The position numbers were made by a program, and so were the translations under genes. From a virus, in IMG/VR virus record IMGVR_UViG_3300043827_000628, positions 27,350 through 91,349 of that record: 64,000 bases of DNA. One strand, written 5' to 3'. Below are positions 1 to 5,904 of the stretch, piece by piece (position 1 is the stretch's first letter; each line of letters opens with the position of its first letter). Under the pieces are notes generated by a model, which worked only from the letters and a program-made list of their open reading frames with translations, was not told the origin of the DNA and did no database searches.

Positions 1-48
1 TGGTTATGCTACTTTACCGTAATTTTAATTAAAAATAATAAAATACAA

Positions 49-54
49 GTGTAA
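49..54 (+). promoter_or_regulatory. GTGTAA promoter-like motif
   Basis: GTGTAA followed by an AT-only stretch and, 8 nt later, the ATG of the first gene. No Shine-Dalgarno sequence fits between them. The same hexamer precedes many other genes in the window. Promoter function is inferred from recurrence and position only. Confidence 0.45.
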
Positions 55-62
55 ATATATAT

Positions 63-401
63 ATGAATTTCGACATGGGCACATTATTCAATATAGTTCT
101 TGGGGCTCTCACATTTTTAGGAGGATGGTTATTTACTAGAGTATTTTCGCTTATTGATAATCAAGACGAATTATTAAATAAACTAAATGAAAAAATATTT
201 TCTGATTTTATAACTTTAAGAAAAGAAGTAGAGTCAGAAGGTCGTAAACATCAACAAGAAATAGCTGATTTGGCTCTTAAAGTAAGCACAACTTATGTGA
301 CAAAAGAATCATTTGAAGCTTATTTTGATAGAATCGAAGCAAAACTTGATCGTAATTTTGAGACTATTCAACAACATTTAATTAATAAAAATAAAAATTA
401 A
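63..401 (+). CDS. small membrane-anchored coiled-coil protein
   Basis: A 112-residue protein of unknown function. One hydrophobic segment lies at about residues 7-28 (TLFNIVLGALTFLGGWLF), followed by a charged, heptad-like helical region (about 35-105) rich in Glu, Lys and Leu. This predicts a single membrane anchor with a soluble coiled-coil tail. The size and layout recall small phage holin-accessory or spanin-like membrane proteins, but no family motif is recognised and that role is a guess. The start is preceded by a GTGTAA motif rather than a Shine-Dalgarno sequence. The next gene begins 15 nt downstream on the same strand. Confidence 0.7.
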   Translation: MNFDMGTLFNIVLGALTFLGGWLFTRVFSLIDNQDELLNKLNEKIFSDFITLRKEVESEGRKHQQEIADLALKVSTTYVTKESFEAYFDRIEAKLDRNFETIQQHLINKNKN

Positions 402-415
402 CTGTAATAGTTAAT

Positions 416-931
416 GTGATCGTTTCCGAAATAGATATAAATTTCTTCGCTAAAAAATTAAATTTGTCAGAAGAAAAAACTTTTCTTCTTTTGCAAGACC
501 CAGATTGTCTACCAGAAATTTTGAATAAAATATCAGATCAAGATATAAATGGAATAATTGATATAAGTTTTCCAGTTTTTACAGAGCTAACAATATTCAA
601 GTATTCTAAAGACATAGAATGTTCTTTTCAAGAAAAAGAATACGTTTCAGAAGCTGTAAGTAATAAATTTTATAATTTAATAGAATATCCATTACAAAAC
701 AAATATTTCTTTCAGTTAGAGCATAATGAAGATACTGCAAAATCTGTTTTAGTATTTCTAGGATTTTTCTATAAGAGTTTAGAAAAGCTCAGAAGATCAT
801 ACCCCTCTGAAAGTATATATTATGGTATAGCTAAGAGTGGATTTGAGAATGCAGAAAGAGATGAAGTATCTTATCATTTAAAAGATTGGATCAAAGTCTT
901 AAGAAGAATACATAATGAAGTCTGGTACTAA
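416..931 (+). CDS. hypothetical protein
   Basis: A 171-residue protein with a GTG start; no family recognised. It is mostly charged and aromatic, with no signal peptide or membrane segment. The C-terminal part (about residues 115-171) looks helical, ending in a Trp/Arg-rich stretch (DWIKVLRRIHNEVWY). The reading frame is long, has low-GC codon use like its neighbours, and follows the preceding gene closely, so it is likely real. It is followed by a roughly 400-nt stretch without a convincing protein gene that holds a structured, GC-richer segment. Confidence 0.6.
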   Translation: MIVSEIDINFFAKKLNLSEEKTFLLLQDPDCLPEILNKISDQDINGIIDISFPVFTELTIFKYSKDIECSFQEKEYVSEAVSNKFYNLIEYPLQNKYFFQLEHNEDTAKSVLVFLGFFYKSLEKLRRSYPSESIYYGIAKSGFENAERDEVSYHLKDWIKVLRRIHNEVWY

Positions 932-1009
932 TATCTTAACATATATTATTATACTTTTCTTTGATATCCCATAGAAGACTTTCCCTCAGAAATTTCTTGA
1001 AGTTATGTT

Positions 1010-1219
1010 TAGTCTTTTGTCTCTACTTTTCTTTTGACTCCCATTTCCTTCTTTTGAAGGAACAGACTACGGCACTTATAGATGGGCGAGGTGGCTTGCC
1101 CCTGTACATACTGCCGTCCCATACAGCCACACATTAACTTCTAAGCCATCTTATGCACAAAGAAGGTTTTCATAGTTGCAAGTCTTCACAGCATTGCTAT
1201 CTCTGTAGACAAAGGACTA
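1010..1219. ncRNA. candidate structured non-coding RNA domain
   Basis: This non-coding stretch between two genes is clearly richer in GC than its surroundings. Bases 1010-1022 can pair with 1207-1219 over 13 bp (one G-U), closing a domain of about 210 nt. Inside it are TTCCTTC-TTTT-GAAGGAA (1045-1062) and GGGCGAG-GTGG-CTTGCCC (1084-1101). Three such helices in 210 nt are unlikely by chance. The strand cannot be fixed because the helices form on either strand. No Rfam family is recognised; 6S, SRP and hammerhead consensus features are absent. Read on the minus strand it also encodes a short decayed peptide resembling the end of TnpB, so an omega-RNA-like remnant is an alternative. Confidence 0.45.
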
Positions 1220-1293
1220 AATAATTTTCTATAAAACTATCAAAATTGCCTATAATTAGAAGGCTATGTCAATAGCTTATAATACAAAAATCT

Positions 1294-1322
1294 TTGAATT
1301 TTGTCAAATGTTTTTATATAAT
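1294..1322 (+). promoter_or_regulatory. sigma70-like promoter, leaderless
   Basis: TTGAAT (1294-1299), a 17-bp spacer and TATAAT (1317-1322), followed after 7 nt by the ATG at 1330. Transcription from the expected position would begin at or next to the A of the start codon, giving a leaderless mRNA. Confidence 0.65.
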
Positions 1323-1329
1323 TTTTTTT

Positions 1330-1545
1330 ATGGAAGCGATAAGAAATGAAAAAGCTTGGATAAAATATAAAAAACAAAAAGCTTTAAATTATAATATTGA
1401 TGAAAAAGATATAGACGCTAATTATTATCCAGATCAATATCCATGCCTAGCACAACAGTACTTGAGTTCAGATGCGAATGGAATTAGATTAAAGTTTATA
1501 TTTGTTTATAAAAAAGATTGTCAAAAGTTGATAGGTAAAGTATAA
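1330..1545 (+). CDS. small hypothetical protein
   Basis: A 71-residue basic protein of unknown function. The ATG at 1330 is preferred over a longer TTG-initiated frame because the TTG at 1294 is itself the first three bases of a good -35 box; the TATAAT ends 7 nt before the ATG. There is no Shine-Dalgarno sequence. The N-terminus is Lys/Arg-rich and helical; the middle has DANYYPDQYPCLAQQYLSSD, followed by a beta-like IRLKFIFVYK segment. No motif is recognised. It lies between the structured RNA patch and the tmRNA gene. Confidence 0.6.
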   Translation: MEAIRNEKAWIKYKKQKALNYNIDEKDIDANYYPDQYPCLAQQYLSSDANGIRLKFIFVYKKDCQKLIGKV

Positions 1546-1548
1546 TTT

Positions 1549-1554
1549 GTGTAA
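1549..1554 (+). promoter_or_regulatory. GTGTAA motif upstream of tmRNA
   Basis: GTGTAA lies 24 nt before the tmRNA 5' end. It is a candidate promoter element for this RNA, inferred from the same motif before protein genes. No classical -35/-10 pair was found here. Confidence 0.35.
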
Positions 1555-1578
1555 GTAATTTTATAGTTCTTTCTCATT

Positions 1579-1997
1579 GGGCCAGACTTGGTTTCGATTT
1601 TAGGAATCGAAATTAAAATGCAAGTAGAGTTGAAGTGGACTCTTTAAACAACTTCAAAATACTTAACTGCCAAACCAGCTAAGTTAAAGGGCAGCTTCTC
1701 CTTGAGAGTTTCTCACAAGAAGAACTCCCTAATCGCAGCCTAAAACTCTGCGACCTGTTACCTACGACACATCTACTAGGATAATGGGTATTTAGATGTA
1801 TTAATTTAAATCCTTTTTATTTAATTTTTAAATTAATTATATTGGGTAGATTTGACCAAGGTTAGATCTATTATAAAATAAATAGCTATAGCCCGATTGC
1901 CTGTTCGACACTATAGCGAAAAAACGGAATAGGCTAAACTTGTAGTATTTTAATTTAAGTTCACTAAAAGACGGGGATTCAATCTCCCCCTGGTCCA
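1579..1997 (+). ncRNA. ssrA: transfer-messenger RNA (tmRNA)
   Basis: tmRNA rescues ribosomes stalled on broken mRNAs and tags the nascent peptide for proteolysis. The 5' end GGGCCAG pairs with CTGGTCC (1990-1996), forming a 7-bp acceptor stem with one G-U; the discriminator A is 1997 and CCA is not encoded. GACTTGGTTTCGA near the 5' end matches the tmRNA consensus. A T-arm GGGGA-TTCAATC-TCCCC sits at 1973-1989. The tag frame begins at GCC (1669), preceded by TTAACT as in cyanobacterial-type tmRNAs, and runs 24 codons (AKPAKLKG...NSLIAA) to TAA at 1741. That stop lies in the loop of a TCGCAG/CTGCGA hairpin, the usual helix 5. The tag ends in Ala-Ala, as ClpXP-type degrons do. About 419 nt is normal for the family. 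Confidence 0.93.
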
Positions 1998-2049
1998 AGT
2001 AAACGATTCCTTTGCTCTCCAATTTTATTAGTATACTTTTTAGTTATAA

Positions 2050-2055
2050 GTGTAA
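2050..2055 (+). promoter_or_regulatory. GTGTAA promoter-like motif
   Basis: GTGTAATAAATATATT ends directly before the ATG at 2066, with no Shine-Dalgarno sequence. It is nearly identical to the stretch before the gene at 63. Promoter function is inferred. Confidence 0.5.
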
Positions 2056-2065
2056 TAAATATATT

Positions 2066-2467
2066 ATGGCCAATATTAACATTAACGATCATTCAGAAAA
2101 ACGTATATCACTAGCTTATGATCCTACTACAGATTCTTATAAAGCTCAAGAAATATTAACCATAGACGACCTTACTTCTAAAGGTTCAACAATATCTAAT
2201 TTTGCTATTAGTGGTGCAAATGGTACAGTTTTATTAGCGAATAAAAACAGAGAAGAATTTTATGTCCAAAACCTTGCTACTGGAGCACTATATGTTAAAT
2301 ATGGCGCTAATGCACATAGTAGTAGTTTTAATTTTCTGTTAGCTGGAAATACATCTGCTAACGCTGGCGATGGTGGAAGTTTAAGCGATCTTAATTATAG
2401 TGGTATAGTAAGTGTTAGCGGGGCAAATGCATCTACTCCAAGTTATATAGTTTGGGAACGTTTATAA
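2066..2467 (+). CDS. putative virion decoration-like protein
   Basis: A 133-residue protein. The start at 2066 (MANININDHS) is chosen over an upstream in-frame start because that extension would run through the promoter-like GTGTAA stretch next to the tmRNA. The C-terminal half has the pattern 'LLANKNREEFYVQNLATGALYVKYG ... SGIVSVSGANAS' (described in parts): an N-R pair, a small beta strand with LYVK, and a closing YSGIVSV strand. Small phage head-decoration and virion proteins with a compact beta fold often look like this. It is therefore likely a structural protein, though this is pattern recognition only. The next gene starts 1 nt after its stop codon. Confidence 0.55.
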   Translation: MANININDHSEKRISLAYDPTTDSYKAQEILTIDDLTSKGSTISNFAISGANGTVLLANKNREEFYVQNLATGALYVKYGANAHSSSFNFLLAGNTSANAGDGGSLSDLNYSGIVSVSGANASTPSYIVWERL

Positions 2468-2468
2468 T

Positions 2469-3737
2469 ATGAATAGAAAGGAACTAGAAATTGATTTTAG
2501 TTCTAGTCTAAGTGCTAAAAAAAAGAAAGCACCTCTTAATAAACCATTTCGTCTTCCCTCTGGAAGCAAAAAGAAATTTGGCGTATATGTAAAAAATGAT
2601 AAGGGTAATATTGTAATGGTAAAATTTGGTGATCCAAATATGTCTATTAAAAGAGATAATCCAGCCAGAAGGAAAGCGTATAGGTCAAGACACGGTTGCG
2701 ATAATCCAGGCCCAAAAACTAAAGCAAATTATTGGAGCTGTAAGATGTGGAGCGCAAAACCAGTTAGCAAAATTACTGGAAGCGAAGAAATTACTTTAGA
2801 AGTAGAGATTCAAGCTAAAAGCAAAGGTCTTTGGTATAACATTCAACAAAAAAAGAAAAGAATGGGCAAAAACTATCGTCCAGCACCAAAAGGCTCTAAA
2901 GACCGTCCAACTCAAGAAGCTCTTAAAAAAGCCCAAGCTAATGATTATTTAAATGAAGAATATGAATGGGATGGTGAAACAGAATTTGATCAAGCCGAAC
3001 TTATAAAAATGGACGCCTCATTAGCTCAAGTTGAAGAAGTAGAAGACGAGCTTGAAGACTATAAAGAAGATTTTTATGGCATGATAGTTGGATCAATTAA
3101 TTCTATTTACCAACATGCCAAAAATGTAATGGATAAAGTTAATGACCCAATGGTTAAAGAAAATCTTACCGAACCATTTTTACAATCTATGGCCGCTTTA
3201 GCAGAAGACTACATGATTACAATTCATAATTATGTAATGTTTAATAAAGAAAATGAAGAACCTGAAGAAATGGAAGAAATGAAAGGCGCAACAATGTTTA
3301 AAGTTGGAGATAAAGTTCGCAATGTAAATTCAGATTGTAAGCATTATGGTAGTGAAGGAGTCGTTAAAGAAATACGTACTCTACCAGAAGACATGGGATA
3401 TGCAGTACTTTACGAATGCACAAACGAAGGCTCAAATTGGAAAAAAGGCGATATGCTTGGCAAAACAGAGATTCAATTACAGAAGATTGAAGCCAAGTGG
3501 AGTGTCAAATATAAAAGAAGCATAGATTGTAATAATCCAAAAGGATTCAGTCAAAAACAATACTGCAATAATAAAGCCTCAGAATGTGAATACGAGAATG
3601 ATGAAGAATATAAGAAAATGATAGCAGCAGACGGTAAAAAGTTTAATGAATTTTTAAAGCAATGCATTCCAACAAAACAGGGGGATGATAAAGCCAAGTT
3701 TAAATCTTGCCTACAAGACTACAAAAATAAAAAATAA
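2469..3737 (+). CDS. phage structural-type protein with Cys-rich motifs
   Basis: A 422-residue protein of three visible parts. Residues about 30-100 hold a segment common in large phage genomes (KFGVYVKNDKGN, KFGDPNMSIKRDN, RHGCDNPGPKTKANYW, SCKMW), whose function is not known to me. The middle (about 125-275) is acidic and helical. From about 277, FKVGDKVRNVNSD begins a small KOW/SH3-like beta region, and the last 80 residues contain six Cys (IDCNNPKGFSQKQYC and others). Its place next to the decoration-like gene suggests a head or tail component, possibly a head-maturation factor. The start lies 1 nt after the upstream stop, so translational coupling is likely. Confidence 0.6.
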   Translation: MNRKELEIDFSSSLSAKKKKAPLNKPFRLPSGSKKKFGVYVKNDKGNIVMVKFGDPNMSIKRDNPARRKAYRSRHGCDNPGPKTKANYWSCKMWSAKPVSKITGSEEITLEVEIQAKSKGLWYNIQQKKKRMGKNYRPAPKGSKDRPTQEALKKAQANDYLNEEYEWDGETEFDQAELIKMDASLAQVEEVEDELEDYKEDFYGMIVGSINSIYQHAKNVMDKVNDPMVKENLTEPFLQSMAALAEDYMITIHNYVMFNKENEEPEEMEEMKGATMFKVGDKVRNVNSDCKHYGSEGVVKEIRTLPEDMGYAVLYECTNEGSNWKKGDMLGKTEIQLQKIEAKWSVKYKRSIDCNNPKGFSQKQYCNNKASECEYENDEEYKKMIAADGKKFNEFLKQCIPTKQGDDKAKFKSCLQDYKNKK

Positions 3738-3756
3738 ATTGAACACAATCTCCCTT

Positions 3757-3762
3757 GTGTAA
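3757..3762 (+). promoter_or_regulatory. GTGTAA promoter-like motif
   Basis: GTGTAATCTATAGGAGATA precedes the GTG start at 3776. Here the motif is followed by a GGAG Shine-Dalgarno sequence. Promoter function is inferred from recurrence. Confidence 0.45.
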
Positions 3763-3775
3763 TCTATAGGAGATA

Positions 3776-4309
3776 GTGAATAAGCTTAAAAATTTATTCA
3801 ATTGGTTTGGATGGAAAAGTAAACTAACATTAGCACTTTTAATAAATGGGACAATAGCTTATTATGGAATTCAATTTGGGTTTTATTTAGCAAAAGATCA
3901 TAGTATATCTAAACTTCCTAATTCTTGCTTTGTTGATTCTGTGGCATTTGCTTCTTATGCTAATTATATATTATCTAGTAAAAATACATGGGCTCAAATT
4001 TATGCTTTTCAATATCATTATACAGATGAATTAAATAATTTTTCAACTATTTTTAATAAAAATTTAATAGAGTACACAGCTTCTATACCCAAGTATAGAG
4101 GACACTCAATATGCGTTTTCGAATATAAAGGTATACTTTGGGTTTATGATAGTAATCATGGAACAATGCCAGTTGGTGTTGCTGGTAATAGATCAGAGTA
4201 TCAAATAAGAATAACAAAATGGATTGAAAAGAAATACAAAGCTATAGTTTTCCACAGCATACTAATAGACGATGATGCAGAAAGAACTAAAGCATGGATA
4301 GAAGAGTAA
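3776..4309 (+). CDS. membrane-anchored papain-like protein (putative)
   Basis: A 177-residue protein with a GTG start behind a good GGAG ribosome site. Residues about 17-37 form one membrane segment (LTLALLINGTIAYYGIQFGF). The rest has a possible Cys-His-Asp arrangement: SCFVDSVAF, then RGHSICVFEYKG, then LWVYDSNHGTMPV. The order and surroundings match papain-like or transglutaminase-like folds, in which an 'SC' helix is followed by 'GH' and 'YD' strands. Catalysis is therefore an inference and the family is not identified. The next small membrane gene overlaps its end by 16 nt, which suggests co-translation. Confidence 0.5.
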   Translation: MNKLKNLFNWFGWKSKLTLALLINGTIAYYGIQFGFYLAKDHSISKLPNSCFVDSVAFASYANYILSSKNTWAQIYAFQYHYTDELNNFSTIFNKNLIEYTASIPKYRGHSICVFEYKGILWVYDSNHGTMPVGVAGNRSEYQIRITKWIEKKYKAIVFHSILIDDDAERTKAWIEE

Positions 4310-4479
4310 CCAAATTAATAAGAGATGTTAAATTAATAGCGCCGTCTTGTAATAACACAGAGCATTTTATAGCTGAATTTTGGAAATATCACAAAAGAAA
4401 AAACAAGAAAAGAAACATCTTCTGGTTTTCTGTTTTGGCTGTAATCTTCTTTATATGTTGGATTTTATCAAAAAATTAA
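4294..4479 (+). CDS. small membrane protein
   Basis: A 61-residue protein. Residues 1-40 are strongly basic; residues about 42-59 form one membrane segment (NIFWFSVLAVIFFICWIL). It overlaps both the preceding gene and the start of the next. The nested order of three tiny membrane genes resembles phage lysis or superinfection-exclusion cassettes, but no motif supports a specific role. Confidence 0.5.
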   Translation: MDRRVTKLIRDVKLIAPSCNNTEHFIAEFWKYHKRKNKKRNIFWFSVLAVIFFICWILSKN

Positions 4480-4730
4480 AGGATTGGTGGAATGAACTAC
4501 AACATTACAAGAAGTTCTTTTTTATTGTTTTTATTCCAGCTATTTTGTTTACAATTTACGGAGTCAGCGATTTTTACCTTAATTATTTTGATCTTTTGTC
4601 TAAAGAGCACCATATGGGATTTTTTCTTAGGTTCTTTTTTCCGATCTCTTTAGGTCTTTTAGTTACCAGTTTAGAATATAGAAAAAGAAAAAGATTAATA
4701 AAAGACATTAAAGACTATCTTGATAAATAA
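4455..4730 (+). CDS. small two-segment membrane protein
   Basis: A 91-residue protein. The ATG at 4455 is preferred to an in-frame start 75 nt earlier, because the upstream part would lie inside the previous gene and lacks a ribosome site. Two hydrophobic segments are visible (about residues 20-43, FFFIVFIPAILFTIYGVSDF, and about 56-74, FFLRFFFPISLGLLVTSL), separated by a short loop, with a basic C-terminal tail. A holin-like or other inner-membrane role is possible; no family is recognised. Confidence 0.45.
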   Translation: MLDFIKKLKDWWNELQHYKKFFFIVFIPAILFTIYGVSDFYLNYFDLLSKEHHMGFFLRFFFPISLGLLVTSLEYRKRKRLIKDIKDYLDK

Positions 4731-4807
4731 TTATTTAATTCTCTCTTTTAAATAAAGTATATAAACTAAAACTGTACCACAAATTAGCCAAGAAGCCAGT
4801 GTCATAT

Positions 4808-4850
4808 AAAAAGATTACACTTAGCACCAAGGCTTGAACTTGACGCTAAG
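4808..4850 (-). terminator. possible terminator after Hsp20 gene
   Basis: On the minus strand a stem CTTAGC/GCTAAG (4845-4850 with 4820-4825) with an inner CAAG/CTTG helix forms just past the heat-shock gene's stop codon. A run of five T follows about 8 nt further on. The gap makes it a weak candidate. Confidence 0.35.
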
Positions 4851-4857
4851 ATTATTA

Positions 4858-5208
4858 TTAGTCTATTTTAATTTTATTTTGTAGTTTTTTATTTTCTTTA
4901 ACGAAGGTAATAGTTAGCAAACCATCCTCATGCTTTGCTTTAACTTCAAAAAGATCTACTTTTCTAGGCAAGTAAAAAGATTTTTCATATTTTACTTTGC
5001 CTTCTTTTCTAGTTGCCTTAATTGTTAGATATTCTTGATTTGTTGTAATATCAATATTTTCTTTCTTGAATCCTGCGAGAGGAATTTCAAGAGAATACTG
5101 ATCATTTTCTAAAACAAAGTCAGAATAATTATTATAACTTAAAGTCTCATTTAATATATTATCAAATATATCTAGTGGACTTCTTCCATTTCTTAGTGTC
5201 AATAGCAT
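4858..5208 (-). CDS. small heat-shock protein (Hsp20/alpha-crystallin)
   Basis: A 116-residue ATP-independent chaperone that would hold unfolding proteins in soluble complexes during infection. The alpha-crystallin domain spans about residues 28-116: YSLEIPLAGFKKENIDI, then LTIKATRK, then KSFYLPRKVD, and the diagnostic EDGLLTITFVKE. The N-terminal arm is short. The usual C-terminal I-x-I anchor is represented by KIKID. A strong AAAGGAGG ribosome site precedes the ATG. The gene is monocistronic, on the strand opposite its neighbours, with its own sigma70-like promoter and an inverted repeat at the -35 box, so separate control is likely. Phage Hsp20 genes are known in large tailed phages. Confidence 0.9.
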   Translation of the reverse strand: MLLTLRNGRSPLDIFDNILNETLSYNNYSDFVLENDQYSLEIPLAGFKKENIDITTNQEYLTIKATRKEGKVKYEKSFYLPRKVDLFEVKAKHEDGLLTITFVKENKKLQNKIKID

Positions 5209-5228
5209 ATTTTTCTATGCCTCCTTTA

Positions 5229-5271
5229 TTTATATTTATAAGCAAGATCTATGCCAAGTCTCTACAGAGAC
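5229..5271 (-). promoter_or_regulatory. sigma70-like promoter with inverted repeat
   Basis: Read on the minus strand: TTGGCA (5257-5252), a 17-bp spacer and TATAAA (5234-5229), each 5 of 6 matches to consensus. GTCTCT-AC-AGAGAC (5258-5271), a perfect inverted repeat, abuts the -35 box and could be an operator. It drives the Hsp20 gene. Confidence 0.6.
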
Positions 5272-5372
5272 AAAATAGTAATATAGAGTCAAAATGACAT
5301 AATAATTAATTTGGCTACATTGACAAAATGGCTCACTTCGAGTTTGAAATATTTTATGTGTATATATTATAT

Positions 5373-5798
5373 ATGCCAATACCCCAAAAAAAAGATAACG
5401 AAAAACAAGGTGATTATATGGGGCGTTGCATGGAATTCATGAAAGATGAGAAATATCCTCAAAAACAAAAAGTCGCAATTTGCTTAAATACATTTAATTC
5501 TCCAAAAAAGAAAAGTAAAGGCACAAATGTAGAAATCGACTTTACTGAACAGATTAAGGAATTGAAAGAGAAGAAAGCAAAAGAAGAAGCAGAAAAACAA
5601 GCAAAATCAGAGCCAGTAACTGAACCAGTTGTGGAACAAAAAGTAGAAGCTCCTGCACCAGTTGTAGTAGAGCAAAAAGTTGAGCCAGAATCAGAAGTTA
5701 AAGTAGAAACCCCAGTTGTTGAACCAACACATAATGCAGTAACTGCACCAGCTAAACAAGTATCAGAAGTCAAAGTAGAAGAAAATAAAACTTCTTGA
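5373..5798 (+). CDS. phage protein with Cys motif and Pro/Val/Glu-rich tail
   Basis: A 141-residue protein starting at MPIPQKKDNEKQG. This N-terminus is the conserved one in phage homologues; an in-frame ATG 45 nt upstream lacks support. Residues about 4-42 contain the segment seen in many phage virion and head-associated proteins (GDYMGRCMEFMKDEKYPQ, then KVAICLN), with two Cys that may pair. From about 65 it is low complexity: Lys/Glu helix, then repeats of 'EPVVEQKVE' type rich in Pro, Val and Glu, so the C-terminal half is probably disordered. Function unknown. A weak terminator follows. Confidence 0.6.
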   Translation: MPIPQKKDNEKQGDYMGRCMEFMKDEKYPQKQKVAICLNTFNSPKKKSKGTNVEIDFTEQIKELKEKKAKEEAEKQAKSEPVTEPVVEQKVEAPAPVVVEQKVEPESEVKVETPVVEPTHNAVTAPAKQVSEVKVEENKTS

Positions 5799-5811
5799 TT
5801 TATTAATATAA

Positions 5812-5838
5812 ATATCCTATAATACAGGATATGTTTTT
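5812..5838 (+). terminator. possible intrinsic terminator
   Basis: ATATCCT pairs with AGGATAT across a 7-nt loop and is followed closely by TTTTT. It lies 14 nt past the preceding stop codon. The stem is AT-rich, so it is probably weak. Confidence 0.45.
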
Positions 5839-5869
5839 AATTACCGGTGGATCAGATTTAATAGAATAA
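5831..5869 (+). pseudogene. remnant of an SDR epimerase N-terminus
   Basis: A 12-codon frame MFLITGGSDLIE followed by a stop. It matches the beginning of NAD(P)-dependent sugar epimerases/reductases (M-x-L-I-T-G-G-x-x-x-I-G), including the glycine-rich dinucleotide-binding turn, and is cut off directly after it. It overlaps the terminator-like hairpin and lies at the upstream edge of the glycan module, where intact SDR genes occur further on. A chance match cannot be excluded at this length. Confidence 0.35.
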
Positions 5870-5904
5870 GCTTAAAGAAGGCATTTTAAATAAATGTTGA
5901 TAAT

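Noticed and set aside
960-1010. RNase P-like string (minus strand AGGGAAAGTC)
   Set aside because: It resembles the RNase P core element, but the rest of the RNA would have to overlap the convincing gene at 416-931, and no other conserved region was found.
1294-1329. TTG-initiated extension of the small gene at 1330
   Set aside because: The extension lies over a good promoter (TTGAAT, 17 bp, TATAAT), and the ATG at 1330 is at leaderless distance.
1837-2022. Minus-strand reading frame of 61 codons
   Set aside because: It lies almost wholly inside the tmRNA and shows no protein-like pattern.
4815-4820. TTACAC (GTGTAA on the minus strand) downstream of the Hsp20 gene
   Set aside because: It faces no gene start; the hexamer is expected by chance many times in a 64-kb AT-rich sequence, so only sites near starts were kept.
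5459-5773. Minus-strand frame of 104 codons rich in Ser, Thr and Gly
   Set aside because: It is the antisense of the Pro/Val/Glu low-complexity tail of the plus-strand gene; its open length is explained by composition.
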